DNA from: Sphingobacteriales bacterium
GTDB taxonomy: Bacteria > Bacteroidota > Bacteroidia > Chitinophagales > UBA2359
DNA length: 64,000 nucleotides
Reading direction: 5' to 3'
Assembly: GCA_016700115.1 (NCBI GenBank)
Contig: CP064999.1
Location: 2,418,001-2,482,000, forward strand
In this document: positions 9,516 to 17,953 of the stretch, one piece after another
Position numbering within the stretch: the stretch's first letter is position 1
Layout of the letters: the number at the start of each line of letters is the position of its first letter
Notes under the pieces: model-generated
What the model was told of the DNA's origin: nothing
The model's input: the letters and a program-made list of their open reading frames with translations, nothing else
The model's database searches: none
Program-made: the position numbers and the translations under genes

Positions 9516-10073
9516 TTGGACAGCATAGCATTACATATTGAAGCAATCATTTTTTCAGCAAATCAGGCAGTATCAGAAGCAGAAATTATAGCTGCTTTAG
9601 AAAAAACTTTGGAAATTCCGATTTCCGCAAAACAAGTGAATCAATACATCCATGAGATTAGGCAAAAGTATATCAACAACAATTTTGCTTTTGAACTGAT
9701 TCCTATTAGCGATGGCTATCAGTTTTTGACCAAAACTGCTTATCATAAAACAATTTCAGTTTATCTGAACATCAAAGCCCGAAAAAAATTATCAACTTCT
9801 GCAATCGAAACTTTATCTATTATTGCTTATAAACAACCCGTTACCAAATCAGAAATAGAACAAATCAGAGGGGTAAACTGTGATTACAGCATTCAAAAGT
9901 TATTAGAAAAAGAACTGATTGAAATTTCAGGACGAAGCGATTTGCCGGGAAGACCGTTACTTTATGGCACCACTCAGTTATTTATGGATTATTTCGGACT
10001 TCAATCTATTGCCGATTTGCCAAAACTCAAAGAAATTCAACCACAAAACAATCAAATAGGAACGCCGGAATAA
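9516..10073 (+). CDS. scpB: segregation and condensation protein B
   Basis: Regulatory subunit of the Smc-ScpA-ScpB condensin. The 185-residue protein contains the two winged-helix domains: IEAIIFSANQAVSE at the N terminus and the conserved STSAIETLSIIAYKQPVTKSEIEQIRGVN-type segment (cited only by its ends, about residues 90-120), then GRSDLPGRPLLYGTT. The start is TTG at 9516; no in-frame ATG gives the conserved N-terminal helix, so the rare start is accepted. It is followed after 47 bp by an rRNA pseudouridine synthase, the classic scpB-rluB pairing. scpA is not in the window. Confidence 0.93.
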   Translation: MDSIALHIEAIIFSANQAVSEAEIIAALEKTLEIPISAKQVNQYIHEIRQKYINNNFAFELIPISDGYQFLTKTAYHKTISVYLNIKARKKLSTSAIETLSIIAYKQPVTKSEIEQIRGVNCDYSIQKLLEKELIEISGRSDLPGRPLLYGTTQLFMDYFGLQSIADLPKLKEIQPQNNQIGTPE

Positions 10074-10120
10074 GGCGTGCTGCCATCAGGCTTTATTTTT
10101 AATATTTATTCCCGTTAATT

Positions 10121-11863
10121 ATGAAAAAACGAAACACCAAATCCAATGCCATATCCGGTAAGAAAAAAAACGCATCACAAAATAACTTTTCTCCCAAAAA
10201 AATAAAAGGGGGAGAGTTGAAGAAAAGCATGAAAAACAGAAAAATAGAAGCTCAGGAAACACAGGAATTGGCAAAAAGATTTAAGAGCTTTATTGATAAA
10301 GATCAGGAAATCGCAAATACTGCAGAACAGAAAAAAAGATATGAGTACAAATCTCAAACAAAACATGGAAAAGATCGTAACGAGTCAGGAGGCAATACGG
10401 GTTATTACGGTCGAGAGGACAGAAACTATTCAAATAGGTATGGCGATAACCAAAAGGACAAACGGAAAACCTATTTTAAACAGGAGGAAAGCAACGAAAA
10501 ACCCTATTTAAAAAGAAATTCGGACTATTCCTCAAAAAGAGAAACCTATTCCAGCAAAGACGAACAGGAGAAAAACCCGAACTATTCCAATCGGAGTGAT
10601 AGAGAGGACAAACCTTTTTCAAAAAGCAAAACCGGCTATCCGAATTTAAAGAAACGCACTCTTGGACATCAAGATGAACAAGACAGGCCAACGAACTATA
10701 CTTATCATCATGAGCGGGAAGAAAGAACCTATCCTAAAAGGAAAACCGGCTTTCCTGTGTTGAAAAAGCGCATCTTCACTTCTAAACAAGAGAATATTCA
10801 AAAGGAAAGACCCCAATCTGATGAAAACAGAGAAATAAGTAAAAGGAAAGAAAACAAACTTGAACAACCCTCGAAACAGGTCAAAATTTTAAAAAAACGG
10901 CTAATTATTCCTGCTCGCGAAGAAAAACCGGACGAAAACAATCATAATAAAAATGAGTGGGAAGATCGAAGGAATTACTCTGATCATAAAGGATTTATCC
11001 GAAAACCGCTTATTAAAAGAATTGATAGAAAGTTGGAGGTTAAGAAACGAGTAACCTTAGCTGGAAAACAGGATATTAAAACCCCTGTTTCAGTTTACGA
11101 AGAATTGCGCACAACCGGAATGAGATTAAACAAATACGTTGCAAGCGCAGGTACAAGTTCCCGCAGACAGGCAGATGAGTTAATTGCAGCCGGAAAAATT
11201 ACCGTAAACAATGAAGTGATTACTGCCATGGGGCATAAAGTTTTTGATAAAGATGTTGTACGGTATAATGGTAAAGTGTTAAATCCCGCTCCATTAGTGT
11301 ATGTGCTGCTAAATAAACCTAAAAACATTATTACTACCGCACGCGACCCGGAAGGACGGCTTACTGTTCTTGACCTTGTTAAAAACGCAACAGAGGAGCG
11401 GCTTTATCCGGTCGGGCGATTAGACCGCAACACGACCGGCTTGCTTTTATTGACCAACGATGGCGAATTAGCTCAAAAACTATCTCATCCCAGCAGCGAA
11501 GTGCCAAAGATATACTATGCAATTTTAGACCGTCCTTTATTAAAGCAGGATTTAGACAAAATTTCAAAAGGTGTCATTTTGGATGATGGACTTGCAACCG
11601 TTGATGAAATTGCTTATGTAAATGCCAATGACCGAAGCGAAGTTGGTATAAGCATTCATTCGGGCAGAAACAGGGTTGTTCGTCGTATTTTTGAACATAT
11701 TGGATACGAAGTTCAAAAACTTGACCGCGTAATGTATGCCAATCTGACTAAAAAGGACTTGCCCAGAGGAAGGTGGCGCATGCTTGCACCAAAAGAAGTG
11801 TTGGGACTAAAATTAATCAAAGCCCAAAAGCAAACGTCAGAAGATTTCGAATTGGAAGATTGA
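10121..11863 (+). CDS. RluB-type 23S rRNA pseudouridine synthase with long basic N-terminal extension
   Basis: Isomerises a uridine in 23S rRNA (RluB/RluE/RsuA family). The catalytic part begins at about residue 333 with the S4 domain (MRLNKYVASAGTSSRRQADE), then the PLVYVLLNKP motif and the active-site loop GRLDRNTTGLLLLTNDGEL (catalytic Asp near 434). Residues 1 to about 325 are a low-complexity, highly charged region rich in Lys, Arg, Glu, Asn, Ser and Tyr, with imperfect internal repeats (for example KTGYPNLKKRTLG and KTGFPVLKKRIFT). Such tails are frequent on Bacteroidota RluB homologues and probably bind RNA (inference). The catalytic region alone matches the usual family length of about 240. 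Convergent with the DUF4293 gene, with 8 bp between stop codons. Confidence 0.92.
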   Translation: MKKRNTKSNAISGKKKNASQNNFSPKKIKGGELKKSMKNRKIEAQETQELAKRFKSFIDKDQEIANTAEQKKRYEYKSQTKHGKDRNESGGNTGYYGREDRNYSNRYGDNQKDKRKTYFKQEESNEKPYLKRNSDYSSKRETYSSKDEQEKNPNYSNRSDREDKPFSKSKTGYPNLKKRTLGHQDEQDRPTNYTYHHEREERTYPKRKTGFPVLKKRIFTSKQENIQKERPQSDENREISKRKENKLEQPSKQVKILKKRLIIPAREEKPDENNHNKNEWEDRRNYSDHKGFIRKPLIKRIDRKLEVKKRVTLAGKQDIKTPVSVYEELRTTGMRLNKYVASAGTSSRRQADELIAAGKITVNNEVITAMGHKVFDKDVVRYNGKVLNPAPLVYVLLNKPKNIITTARDPEGRLTVLDLVKNATEERLYPVGRLDRNTTGLLLLTNDGELAQKLSHPSSEVPKIYYAILDRPLLKQDLDKISKGVILDDGLATVDEIAYVNANDRSEVGISIHSGRNRVVRRIFEHIGYEVQKLDRVMYANLTKKDLPRGRWRMLAPKEVLGLKLIKAQKQTSEDFELED

Positions 11864-11871
11864 CACCGCTT

Positions 11872-12267
11872 CTACCGCAGCCTATCCATAGACCGGATAA
11901 GTTTAATATCGTTTTTAACTCCTCGTATTGCTAACAATACAAAAATGGCTCCTAAAAGGGGAAAGGCAGTTCCATAATGTGGAGAGTCGTTTCCGGGTGT
12001 GGTAAGTGCATAAAAAATACCGGCACCTAAAATTGCAGCTATCAGCAGAGTTGCTAATCTGCATAGATTTACCTGCAAATTGCGGTTTTTATATAAAAAA
12101 ACAGTTGTCAGGCTAACTATTACAACCAAAGCACTCAAAGCAACAAGTGATGTGTAATTCAAGGTTTTCAATATCGTGTCTCCACTGATAGCAAATGGCG
12201 TAAAAATAAAAATGCTGCTAAAGATAGCAGTGAGCAATAGGTAAACAGATTGAATTCGCTGTATCAT
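11872..12267 (-). CDS. DUF4293 family membrane protein
   Basis: Small integral membrane protein of 131 residues with four predicted hydrophobic helices. The N-terminal MIQRIQSVYLLL and the C-terminal RSMDRLR are the signature ends of DUF4293, a Bacteroidota family of unknown function. The frame is open to ATG 12312, but the family begins at MIQRIQS, so ATG 12267 is chosen. Confidence 0.87.
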   Translation of the reverse strand: MIQRIQSVYLLLTAIFSSIFIFTPFAISGDTILKTLNYTSLVALSALVVIVSLTTVFLYKNRNLQVNLCRLATLLIAAILGAGIFYALTTPGNDSPHYGTAFPLLGAIFVLLAIRGVKNDIKLIRSMDRLR

Positions 12268-12461
12268 AATGGAGATTTTAGATTGCAAAAGTACTAAACA
12301 GAAAATTCTCAAGCAAACACAATCTTAATAGATGAAACTTCCATTCGTTAGAGTTTTGATTATCAATAGTTGTATTCCATATATTGACAAGTTGCTTGAA
12401 AACCTATTTTATGTATATAAACGGTAATAGAAAAGATAACACAATAAAAAGGCAATAAAGT

Positions 12462-12498
12462 AAAAAGCCCCCAATGAAACTTCATTGGAGGCTTTTTT
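12462..12498. terminator. bidirectional Rho-independent terminator
   Basis: A strong hairpin with left arm AAAAAGCCCCCAATGAA and right arm TTCATTGGAGGCTTTTTT separated by two or three bases. It is flanked by A-runs on one side and T-runs on the other, so it can work in both directions. It sits 22 bp beyond the stop of the peptidoglycan-binding protein gene and upstream of the DUF4293 gene. Confidence 0.85.
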
Positions 12499-12519
12499 AA
12501 TAAGTTAGTTAAGCAATGC

Positions 12520-13482
12520 TTATTTTCCAGATACACCCAATGCACGTAGAGTTTCTACGTTAAGGTTGCCAACGGGTAAGCCATTGTCTTTTTGGAACTG
12601 AACTAAAGCAGCTTTAGTGCGTGCTCCCATAACGTTATCTGCCGGTCCGGGATCATAACCTCTTGCTTTAAGTGCTTGCTGAACTTCGTAAACTTTAGCA
12701 GCAGTTACTTTAGCTTCGCATAATACTTCCACCCAATCGGTAAAACCACCGGTTTTAACCAGTTTTTGACTGCTTAAAGTGCTGTATTCTGCGGGTATTT
12801 CCACTTCACGGGTTGTAGCGGGTGAACGAAGTACCTGTTTAGTTACATTTTTATATTCTGCGGGCACTTCTTTTTCGCGGGTAGAAGCAGGAGTCTGAAC
12901 CACTGCTTTGGTAATGGTGCGATATTCAGCCGGAATAGGAGTTTCAGTTGTAGCAGCAGGTGTTTTCAATACTTGCTTGGTAACTGTTTTGTATTGTGCA
13001 GGTACTTCTGTTAAACACCACACTTTACATTTTTCGGGGTCTTCGTTCAAGCAGTTGCGATCAGCTTTACCTTGTACCCATTTGGTTGTAGCAGGAGAAA
13101 CTAATACTTGTTCGGTAATGGTTTCATAAACAGGGGGTACATAGTCTAAACGGCTGCCGGCTTCTTTTACCAATAGTTGCTCTTCAACTGTGGTAAAAGT
13201 TGCAGGTACAATTTCAAGAACTTTGTAACCTTCCTTTACAAGAATTTGCTCTTCGACTGTTTCATAAACAGCGGGAACAACTTCGATGCGTGAAGCGGCT
13301 TCTTTAAGCAAAATTTGCTCAGTTACCGTTTCATACTGATCGGGAATAAGACATTTAGCGTAGCATTTACCGGCTACTGCATTGGGGGGTAAATCCCCGT
13401 CGGCTTGGGCAAAAAGATTTGTTACGCTAAAAAGTAAAAGCGCTGCAATCAAGCCTAAAGTTAATTGTTTGTAATTTTTCAT
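12520..13482 (-). CDS. exported protein with eight 23-residue-type repeats and a C-terminal peptidoglycan-binding domain
   Basis: A 320-residue exported protein: signal peptide (about 1-25, ending NLFAQ), a Cys-containing segment (GKCYAKC), then eight imperfect repeats of the form PAxYxTVTxQxLxxPA (about residues 45-240). The first four are acidic (TVEEQILVKE) and the last four carry PAATTE or PASTRE. A short Cys-rich insert (NCLNEDPEKCKVWC) separates the two sets. Residues 250-318 form a PG_binding_1 domain (VQQALKARGYDPGPADN...TKAALVQFQKDNGLP). The tail should bind cell-wall peptidoglycan, leaving the repeats as a stalk or interaction region (inference). A strong terminator follows. Function unknown. 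Confidence 0.8.
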   Translation of the reverse strand: MKNYKQLTLGLIAALLLFSVTNLFAQADGDLPPNAVAGKCYAKCLIPDQYETVTEQILLKEAASRIEVVPAVYETVEEQILVKEGYKVLEIVPATFTTVEEQLLVKEAGSRLDYVPPVYETITEQVLVSPATTKWVQGKADRNCLNEDPEKCKVWCLTEVPAQYKTVTKQVLKTPAATTETPIPAEYRTITKAVVQTPASTREKEVPAEYKNVTKQVLRSPATTREVEIPAEYSTLSSQKLVKTGGFTDWVEVLCEAKVTAAKVYEVQQALKARGYDPGPADNVMGARTKAALVQFQKDNGLPVGNLNVETLRALGVSGK

Positions 13483-13628
13483 AATGAACCATTTTGTTAA
13501 TTCGGGCGTAAAGTTAGTACTTTTTTATCAAAAAAAAATTTTTCGTTCAAATTATTACTTTTTGTTGACATCACCCGAAATTATCGGATGAGAGTCCTTC
13601 AGTTTTAGGGTTTAATCTGGATGGTTTA

Positions 13629-14055
13629 TCAAAAACTCCTGTGTTGTTTAACCCAATCTTTGATGTATTCAACGATTACTGAGGTGTCCACTCCCCGGAG
13701 GGAATAATTCTCCCACTCCCATTTCGTGTAGCACTTCCCTATCCTCGTCCGGAATGATTCCGCCTCCTGTCAGCAGCACATCAGTCAATTGGTTCTCTTT
13801 CATCAACTGGATAATTTTTGGAAAGACAGTCATATGTGCACCTGATAAGATACTGACTCCGATAGCATCAACATCTTCCTGCAAAGCAGCATTGACAACC
13901 ATTTGTGGTGTTTGTCGCAAACCTGTATAAATAACTTCCATTCCGGCATCGCGAAGTGCGGCACTGATTACTTTTGCGCCTCGATCATGTCCGTCTAAAC
14001 CTACTTTCGCAATGAGTACTCTGATAGGACGTTGATTGGTGGGGTCTTTTAACAT
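13629..14055 (-). CDS. cobalamin-binding methylmalonyl-CoA mutase C-terminal-domain protein, frameshifted near the end
   Basis: Stand-alone B12-binding subunit of the MCM small-domain type. The base-off/His-on motif is clear: KVGLDGHDRG near residue 16, followed by SILSGAH and LLTGGGIIPDED. As written, the frame stops after 128 codons (to 13669) with the atypical tail PPGSGHLSNR. Removing one base from the four-base run 13693-13696 restores the expected family ending (VDTSVIVEYIKDWVKQ) up to a stop at 13629-13631, giving 141 residues. Family members end in just such an amphipathic helix, so an indel, either real or a sequencing error, is very likely. The catalytic mutase subunit is not in the window. 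Confidence 0.85.
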
Positions 14056-14105
14056 CAGTTGATTTAATTTATTTCAAATATCTAATCGTTGGTTCAGATT
14101 CAGCT

Positions 14106-15038
14106 TTAAGGGTTGTTGTCAGCAGGAGGTTTTGGTGTTTGCTGCATTTTTCGTTTTTTGCGCCAGCGGTAAACAAAAAATATACCGCCGAAAGCAATTA
14201 AAAGGAAGGGCCAAATATAGACCAATCCGACCAAAAATTCGATGAGTCCGTACCATCCGTTTAAGAAAGCTTCCTGAATTCGTCCGATTAAACTTCGGTT
14301 AGGTGAAGGAGAGGTGTAGTCTAACTGCTGATACAAGTTTAAATTGATTGTGCTAAACTGAACTCTGTTGTCATAGTATTTCAACTTGCCTTGTGCAGAT
14401 TCAATTTCTTCTCGGATGAGTCCGAGTTGTCTTTCAACAGATAAAATTTCCTCAATTTTAACTGCTTTTTTGAGAATTTCGAGATATCGGGCCTCTACTT
14501 GTTTTTTTGCATTCATCCTTGCCTCAATGTCAACATATTGTTCGGTTACATCCTCAGAGCTAATTTGTTTACTTTCTACATAACTGGCAACAGTTATGAG
14601 CTGACTGACCAAAGTATCAAATTGTTGGGAAGGAACCCTGATGGTCAAATTGTTTTCTAACCGATACGCGCTGTTAGCTTCGTTTTCTGACCCTATAGCA
14701 CCGCCAAATTGTGAGACGATTTGTTTCACTTGTTTCAAACCATCAGCATAGTTTTTAACTTGTAATCTTAAAGATGCATTTTTGATGATTTTGGTAGGAT
14801 TGACCGGTGTAGGGATATCACCGTTTGAATTTTGATTAGGCGCACTTACGGCAAGCGCATCTGTTGTTCCTGGCTCTGAATCTCCTCCGCTTTCGTAATC
14901 TGTTGTTGAGGCATATTTTGCAGAGTCATAGTTTGCGGTTCTTTCTGATCCTGCATTACAACTGTTGTACCCGATTTGTAACAATACAAAAACGGTAATT
15001 GTTAAATAGGAATTTGTTGGTAGGAAGGGTAGTTTCAT
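14106..15038 (-). CDS. DUF4349 domain envelope protein
   Basis: A 310-residue protein with an N-terminal export or lipoprotein-like segment (TVFVLLQIGYNSC; a poor lipobox, so lipidation is uncertain), a variable linker, the DUF4349 domain (about residues 85-245, with KNASLRLQVKNYADGL, the coiled-coil-forming QVEARYLEILKKAVKIEEIL and SVERQLGLIREEIESAQGK) and a C-terminal transmembrane helix (LVYIWPFLLIAFGGIFFVY) followed by a basic tail. Start ATG 15038 is preferred over 15080 because the hydrophobic leader begins there. DUF4349 proteins are membrane-anchored with unknown function. Confidence 0.85.
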   Translation of the reverse strand: MKLPFLPTNSYLTITVFVLLQIGYNSCNAGSERTANYDSAKYASTTDYESGGDSEPGTTDALAVSAPNQNSNGDIPTPVNPTKIIKNASLRLQVKNYADGLKQVKQIVSQFGGAIGSENEANSAYRLENNLTIRVPSQQFDTLVSQLITVASYVESKQISSEDVTEQYVDIEARMNAKKQVEARYLEILKKAVKIEEILSVERQLGLIREEIESAQGKLKYYDNRVQFSTINLNLYQQLDYTSPSPNRSLIGRIQEAFLNGWYGLIEFLVGLVYIWPFLLIAFGGIFFVYRWRKKRKMQQTPKPPADNNP

Positions 15039-15233
15039 AGTGTTTATATTTGGGCTAAATTTACACCTTAATACAAACAAACAAATAGTGGTATCCGAAA
15101 AATCGCCGGGTTTTTAACAAATACTCATCTTGTGATGTATTGCAACTCTTGTTTAATAAGTGTTTAAGGGTAAAATTTAATCCGGTAGTCTAAATTTAGC
15201 ACTACTAAAAATCAAAGCGTTGTTTCACAATAT

Positions 15234-15941
15234 TTAAATTTCAGAGGATGGCAATCCGGTGTTTTCCGGGCAAAGAAGTCCAAAAGCAAAGAAGGAGAGT
15301 AGCTGCTCGACCTGTGAATAATCATTTTCTTTAACTCTGATATCAGTCAAACGGGGGAGATGTTGTGCATAATAGATATGAGAGGTGGCAATTTCGATTA
15401 AATTACTGGCCAAAGAACGAGGATAAATAAAGGATGGATTTACTTCGAGAATGATTTCATATAATTTCTGACACAGGGCTTTGTAACACAAAAACAACCC
15501 TTCTTTATTTTCTTTATCTACTTGTTTGGTGTGGTAAGCTTTGGGTCCTTCTGAGATAACAATATGGTGCAACAGGGTTTCATTAATATATTCTGTTTCG
15601 GGGTCTTCAATTGAGGCTTCTGCCAGTATTTTTAGGGCGGCTTTCAGCTTATCGGTTGGACTTATCAATTCTTCTGTTCGCAGTATGATTTTGAAGCGCA
15701 CCCATTCCCAATACCAGGAAATCAGGTAAACCAACAATTTGTGTTTGTTTTCAAAATACCTATAAACTGATGCTTCGGTAGAATTAATTGCCAATGCCAG
15801 TTTTCGAAAGGTAAATTCTTCGAATCCCATTTTTTCAATCAGTTCAATACTGAAAGAAATTATCTTGTTGCCGAGTTTAGTTTCCGAGGGATTGCGAAGG
15901 TATAGATTCGGGTTTAGTTGTATATCCAAAGTAATTGCCAT
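15234..15941 (-). CDS. TetR/AcrR family transcriptional regulator
   Basis: A 235-residue regulator with the TetR N-terminal helix-turn-helix: IIEKMG-type helix, FTFRKLALAINSTEASVYRYF recognition region (about residues 42-62), then the conserved NKHKLLVYL. The C-terminal ligand domain is not assignable. It lies downstream of an efflux adaptor gene on the same strand, with a 236-bp gap holding an inverted repeat TTGGTTA...TAACCAA right before its start. Autoregulation and control of the adaptor gene are plausible inferences. Confidence 0.88.
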   Translation of the reverse strand: MAITLDIQLNPNLYLRNPSETKLGNKIISFSIELIEKMGFEEFTFRKLALAINSTEASVYRYFENKHKLLVYLISWYWEWVRFKIILRTEELISPTDKLKAALKILAEASIEDPETEYINETLLHHIVISEGPKAYHTKQVDKENKEGLFLCYKALCQKLYEIILEVNPSFIYPRSLASNLIEIATSHIYYAQHLPRLTDIRVKENDYSQVEQLLSFFAFGLLCPENTGLPSSEI

Positions 15942-15946
15942 CTTTG

Positions 15947-15970
15947 TTGGTTATTCAGTATAGTAACCAA
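15947..15970. promoter_or_regulatory. candidate TetR operator
   Basis: Inverted repeat TTGGTTA (15947-15953) and TAACCAA (15964-15970) with a 10-base spacer, only 5 bases upstream of the tetR start codon. The half-site recurs nearby as GGTAACCAA at about 16089-16097 and as TTGGTTA-N8-TAACTAA at 17850-17871. Confidence 0.45.
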
Positions 15971-16177
15971 TGTTTAAAGAAATAACACAAATTTAGGCTA
16001 AAAACCGGGATTGGTTTTTAATAGTCTGAATTTACCTGATTTGTTAACAAACAACACAAAGATAAGTTTTCTACCAATATTTATATATGGTAACCAAAAA
16101 GTTTGATCCTATATGGGATAAAGTCGGAATGAATTTGCTTTATCAAGCAAACCGATAGTTAAAAAACAGATTACAGG

Positions 16178-17536
16178 TTACTCTTCTTCCTGATCTTCTT
16201 CTTTTTTATTACTTGTATTGGTATAAAGTTTGTCTTTATCTACCACTTCAACCGGCATATCGTCTTTTAGTGTTTTATTAACAACTCTATAAGGCGCGCT
16301 TACTACTTCATCGCCGGGTTGAAGTCCTTCCAAAATTTCTATATAAGTATTGTCTTGTATTCCGGGTTTTACAGGATAGCTTTTTACTTTGCTGTCCTTG
16401 ACCACATAAACCAACTCTTGTAATTCTGTGGCTTGAGGAGATTTAGTTTTTTTCAGTGAGTCGGGAATTTCACGGGTGGTTACTGCCTGTATGGGAACAG
16501 TAATCACATTAACAGCGCTTTTTGTTTGGATATCTACGGAAGCAGACATACCGGGTCGGAATGGCATCTTATATTCTTTAAACAAACTTTCATAAGATTC
16601 TTTAAGCAACCGTATTTTTACGGTAAAATTGGTTATTTGATCCCCTGAAAGTTGGTTGATGCTGTTGGCACTGCTTGCAATATGGGTTACTAAACCGGTA
16701 AACTTGCGGTTTAAATACGCATCAATTTCAACAATAGCCGTATCGCCTACCGATACTCTTATGATGTCGTTTTCACTCACATCTACCCTAACTTCAATAT
16801 TGTTAAAATTGGCTAACTTCATTAGTTCAGTACCTGAAAACTGAGAAGTCCCTACAACCCGCTCACCTTTTTTGATATTTAGTTGTGACACAACTCCACT
16901 GATAGGCGCATAAACATTGGTTCTTCTGAGGTTTTCTTTGGCTTCTTTGAGTGAGGCTTGTGCGCTTTGAACGTTGTAAGTAGCTCCTTCTGCACTTTTA
17001 CGGATAGCGGCTATTTGTGCTTCTATGTTTTTGACTGCAGTTTCAGTAGTTTCTAAGTCTGCCTGTGATATCACCGCATCGTTAAACAATTGTTTGTTGC
17101 GTTGATGGTTTTTACGGGCCTGTTCCAATTGTACCTGTAATTGTGTGATTTGTGCTTCCACATTGGAAGTGCTGGATTTAGAAGCATTCACCGCAGCATC
17201 TGCGCGCTCTACCATAGAGGCATAAGTATCGGGGTTAATTTTGGCCAGCAATACTCCTGCTTTAACTGAATCGCCTTCTTCTACCGTCAATTGAACCACT
17301 TCTCCAGAAACATCGGGGGAAATAGCAACTTCGGTTTCAGGGTAAATTTTACCGTTGGCGGACACTGTTTCTATGATGGTGCGCTTTTCTGCTTTTTCAG
17401 TGGCTACTTTAGTGTGTTGGGGTTTTCCAATCCAGCCCTGTTGTTTGCCAATAAATAATCCAATAAGTAATACTAACACAACCCCACTTAAAATATAGAT
17501 TAGGCGATTGCTTCTTTTTTTCTTGTTTGTTGCCAT
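16178..17536 (-). CDS. HlyD/MacA-type periplasmic adaptor of an efflux pump
   Basis: Membrane fusion protein of 452 residues: basic N terminus, one transmembrane anchor (about 12-30), split lipoyl/barrel-sandwich half SPDVSGEVVQLTVEEGDSVKAG (about 68-90, cited by its ends), coiled-coil hairpin (about 100-215), returning lipoyl half YAPISGVVSQLNIKKGERVVG, beta-barrel and membrane-proximal domains, and a very acidic C-terminal tail. Such adaptors link a MacB-type ABC or RND pump to TolC. No pump or TolC gene is adjacent here, so the partner must be encoded elsewhere. Followed by a tetR gene on the same strand. Confidence 0.9.
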   Translation of the reverse strand: MATNKKKRSNRLIYILSGVVLVLLIGLFIGKQQGWIGKPQHTKVATEKAEKRTIIETVSANGKIYPETEVAISPDVSGEVVQLTVEEGDSVKAGVLLAKINPDTYASMVERADAAVNASKSSTSNVEAQITQLQVQLEQARKNHQRNKQLFNDAVISQADLETTETAVKNIEAQIAAIRKSAEGATYNVQSAQASLKEAKENLRRTNVYAPISGVVSQLNIKKGERVVGTSQFSGTELMKLANFNNIEVRVDVSENDIIRVSVGDTAIVEIDAYLNRKFTGLVTHIASSANSINQLSGDQITNFTVKIRLLKESYESLFKEYKMPFRPGMSASVDIQTKSAVNVITVPIQAVTTREIPDSLKKTKSPQATELQELVYVVKDSKVKSYPVKPGIQDNTYIEILEGLQPGDEVVSAPYRVVNKTLKDDMPVEVVDKDKLYTNTSNKKEEDQEEE

Positions 17537-17953
17537 GAATTGATACAGTATTGTAAAAAACGTTGCCGGACTAAATGATGGTAAATTTCATAAGTAAATC
17601 CTCCATCTTCCGTTCTTAAAATAATATGTTGCCAAAACAAACTAATAAATTACTAACAAAGTCCATTTTTTTTGTTTTTGACAGATTTTGAGATGTTCGT
17701 TTGGGAAAGATATTGCCACATCATCCTTTTTTATTGCCAAATTCGGAATAGTTAGGAAGTTTTATGAATTAACCATACTAATGCTTTTGAGCACTCAAAA
17801 GTAGTATAAATTACTTGTTGAAAAAATTATGAGATTTCAAAAGTTCCTGTTGGTTACTAAATCATAACTAAACCACAAACTTGATTTAACATTTACTTGA
17901 CTTGTCCATTCTACTTTTGCATACGTTTTTGATTTCATTAAACTATTCTCAAC
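17537..17953. promoter_or_regulatory. divergent regulatory region with inverted repeats and promoter box
   Basis: A gap of 417 bases between the leftward adaptor gene and the rightward phosphoesterase gene. It contains a perfect-armed hairpin at 17775-17807 (ATACTA, 3-base bulge, CTTTTGAG, CA, CTCAAAAG, TAGTAT), an imperfect TTGGTTA-N8-TAACTAA at 17850-17871 that resembles the repeat before tetR, and a TACTTTTG -7-type box at 17912-17919, 34 bp before the phosphoesterase start. Promoter and operator roles are inferred. Confidence 0.45.
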
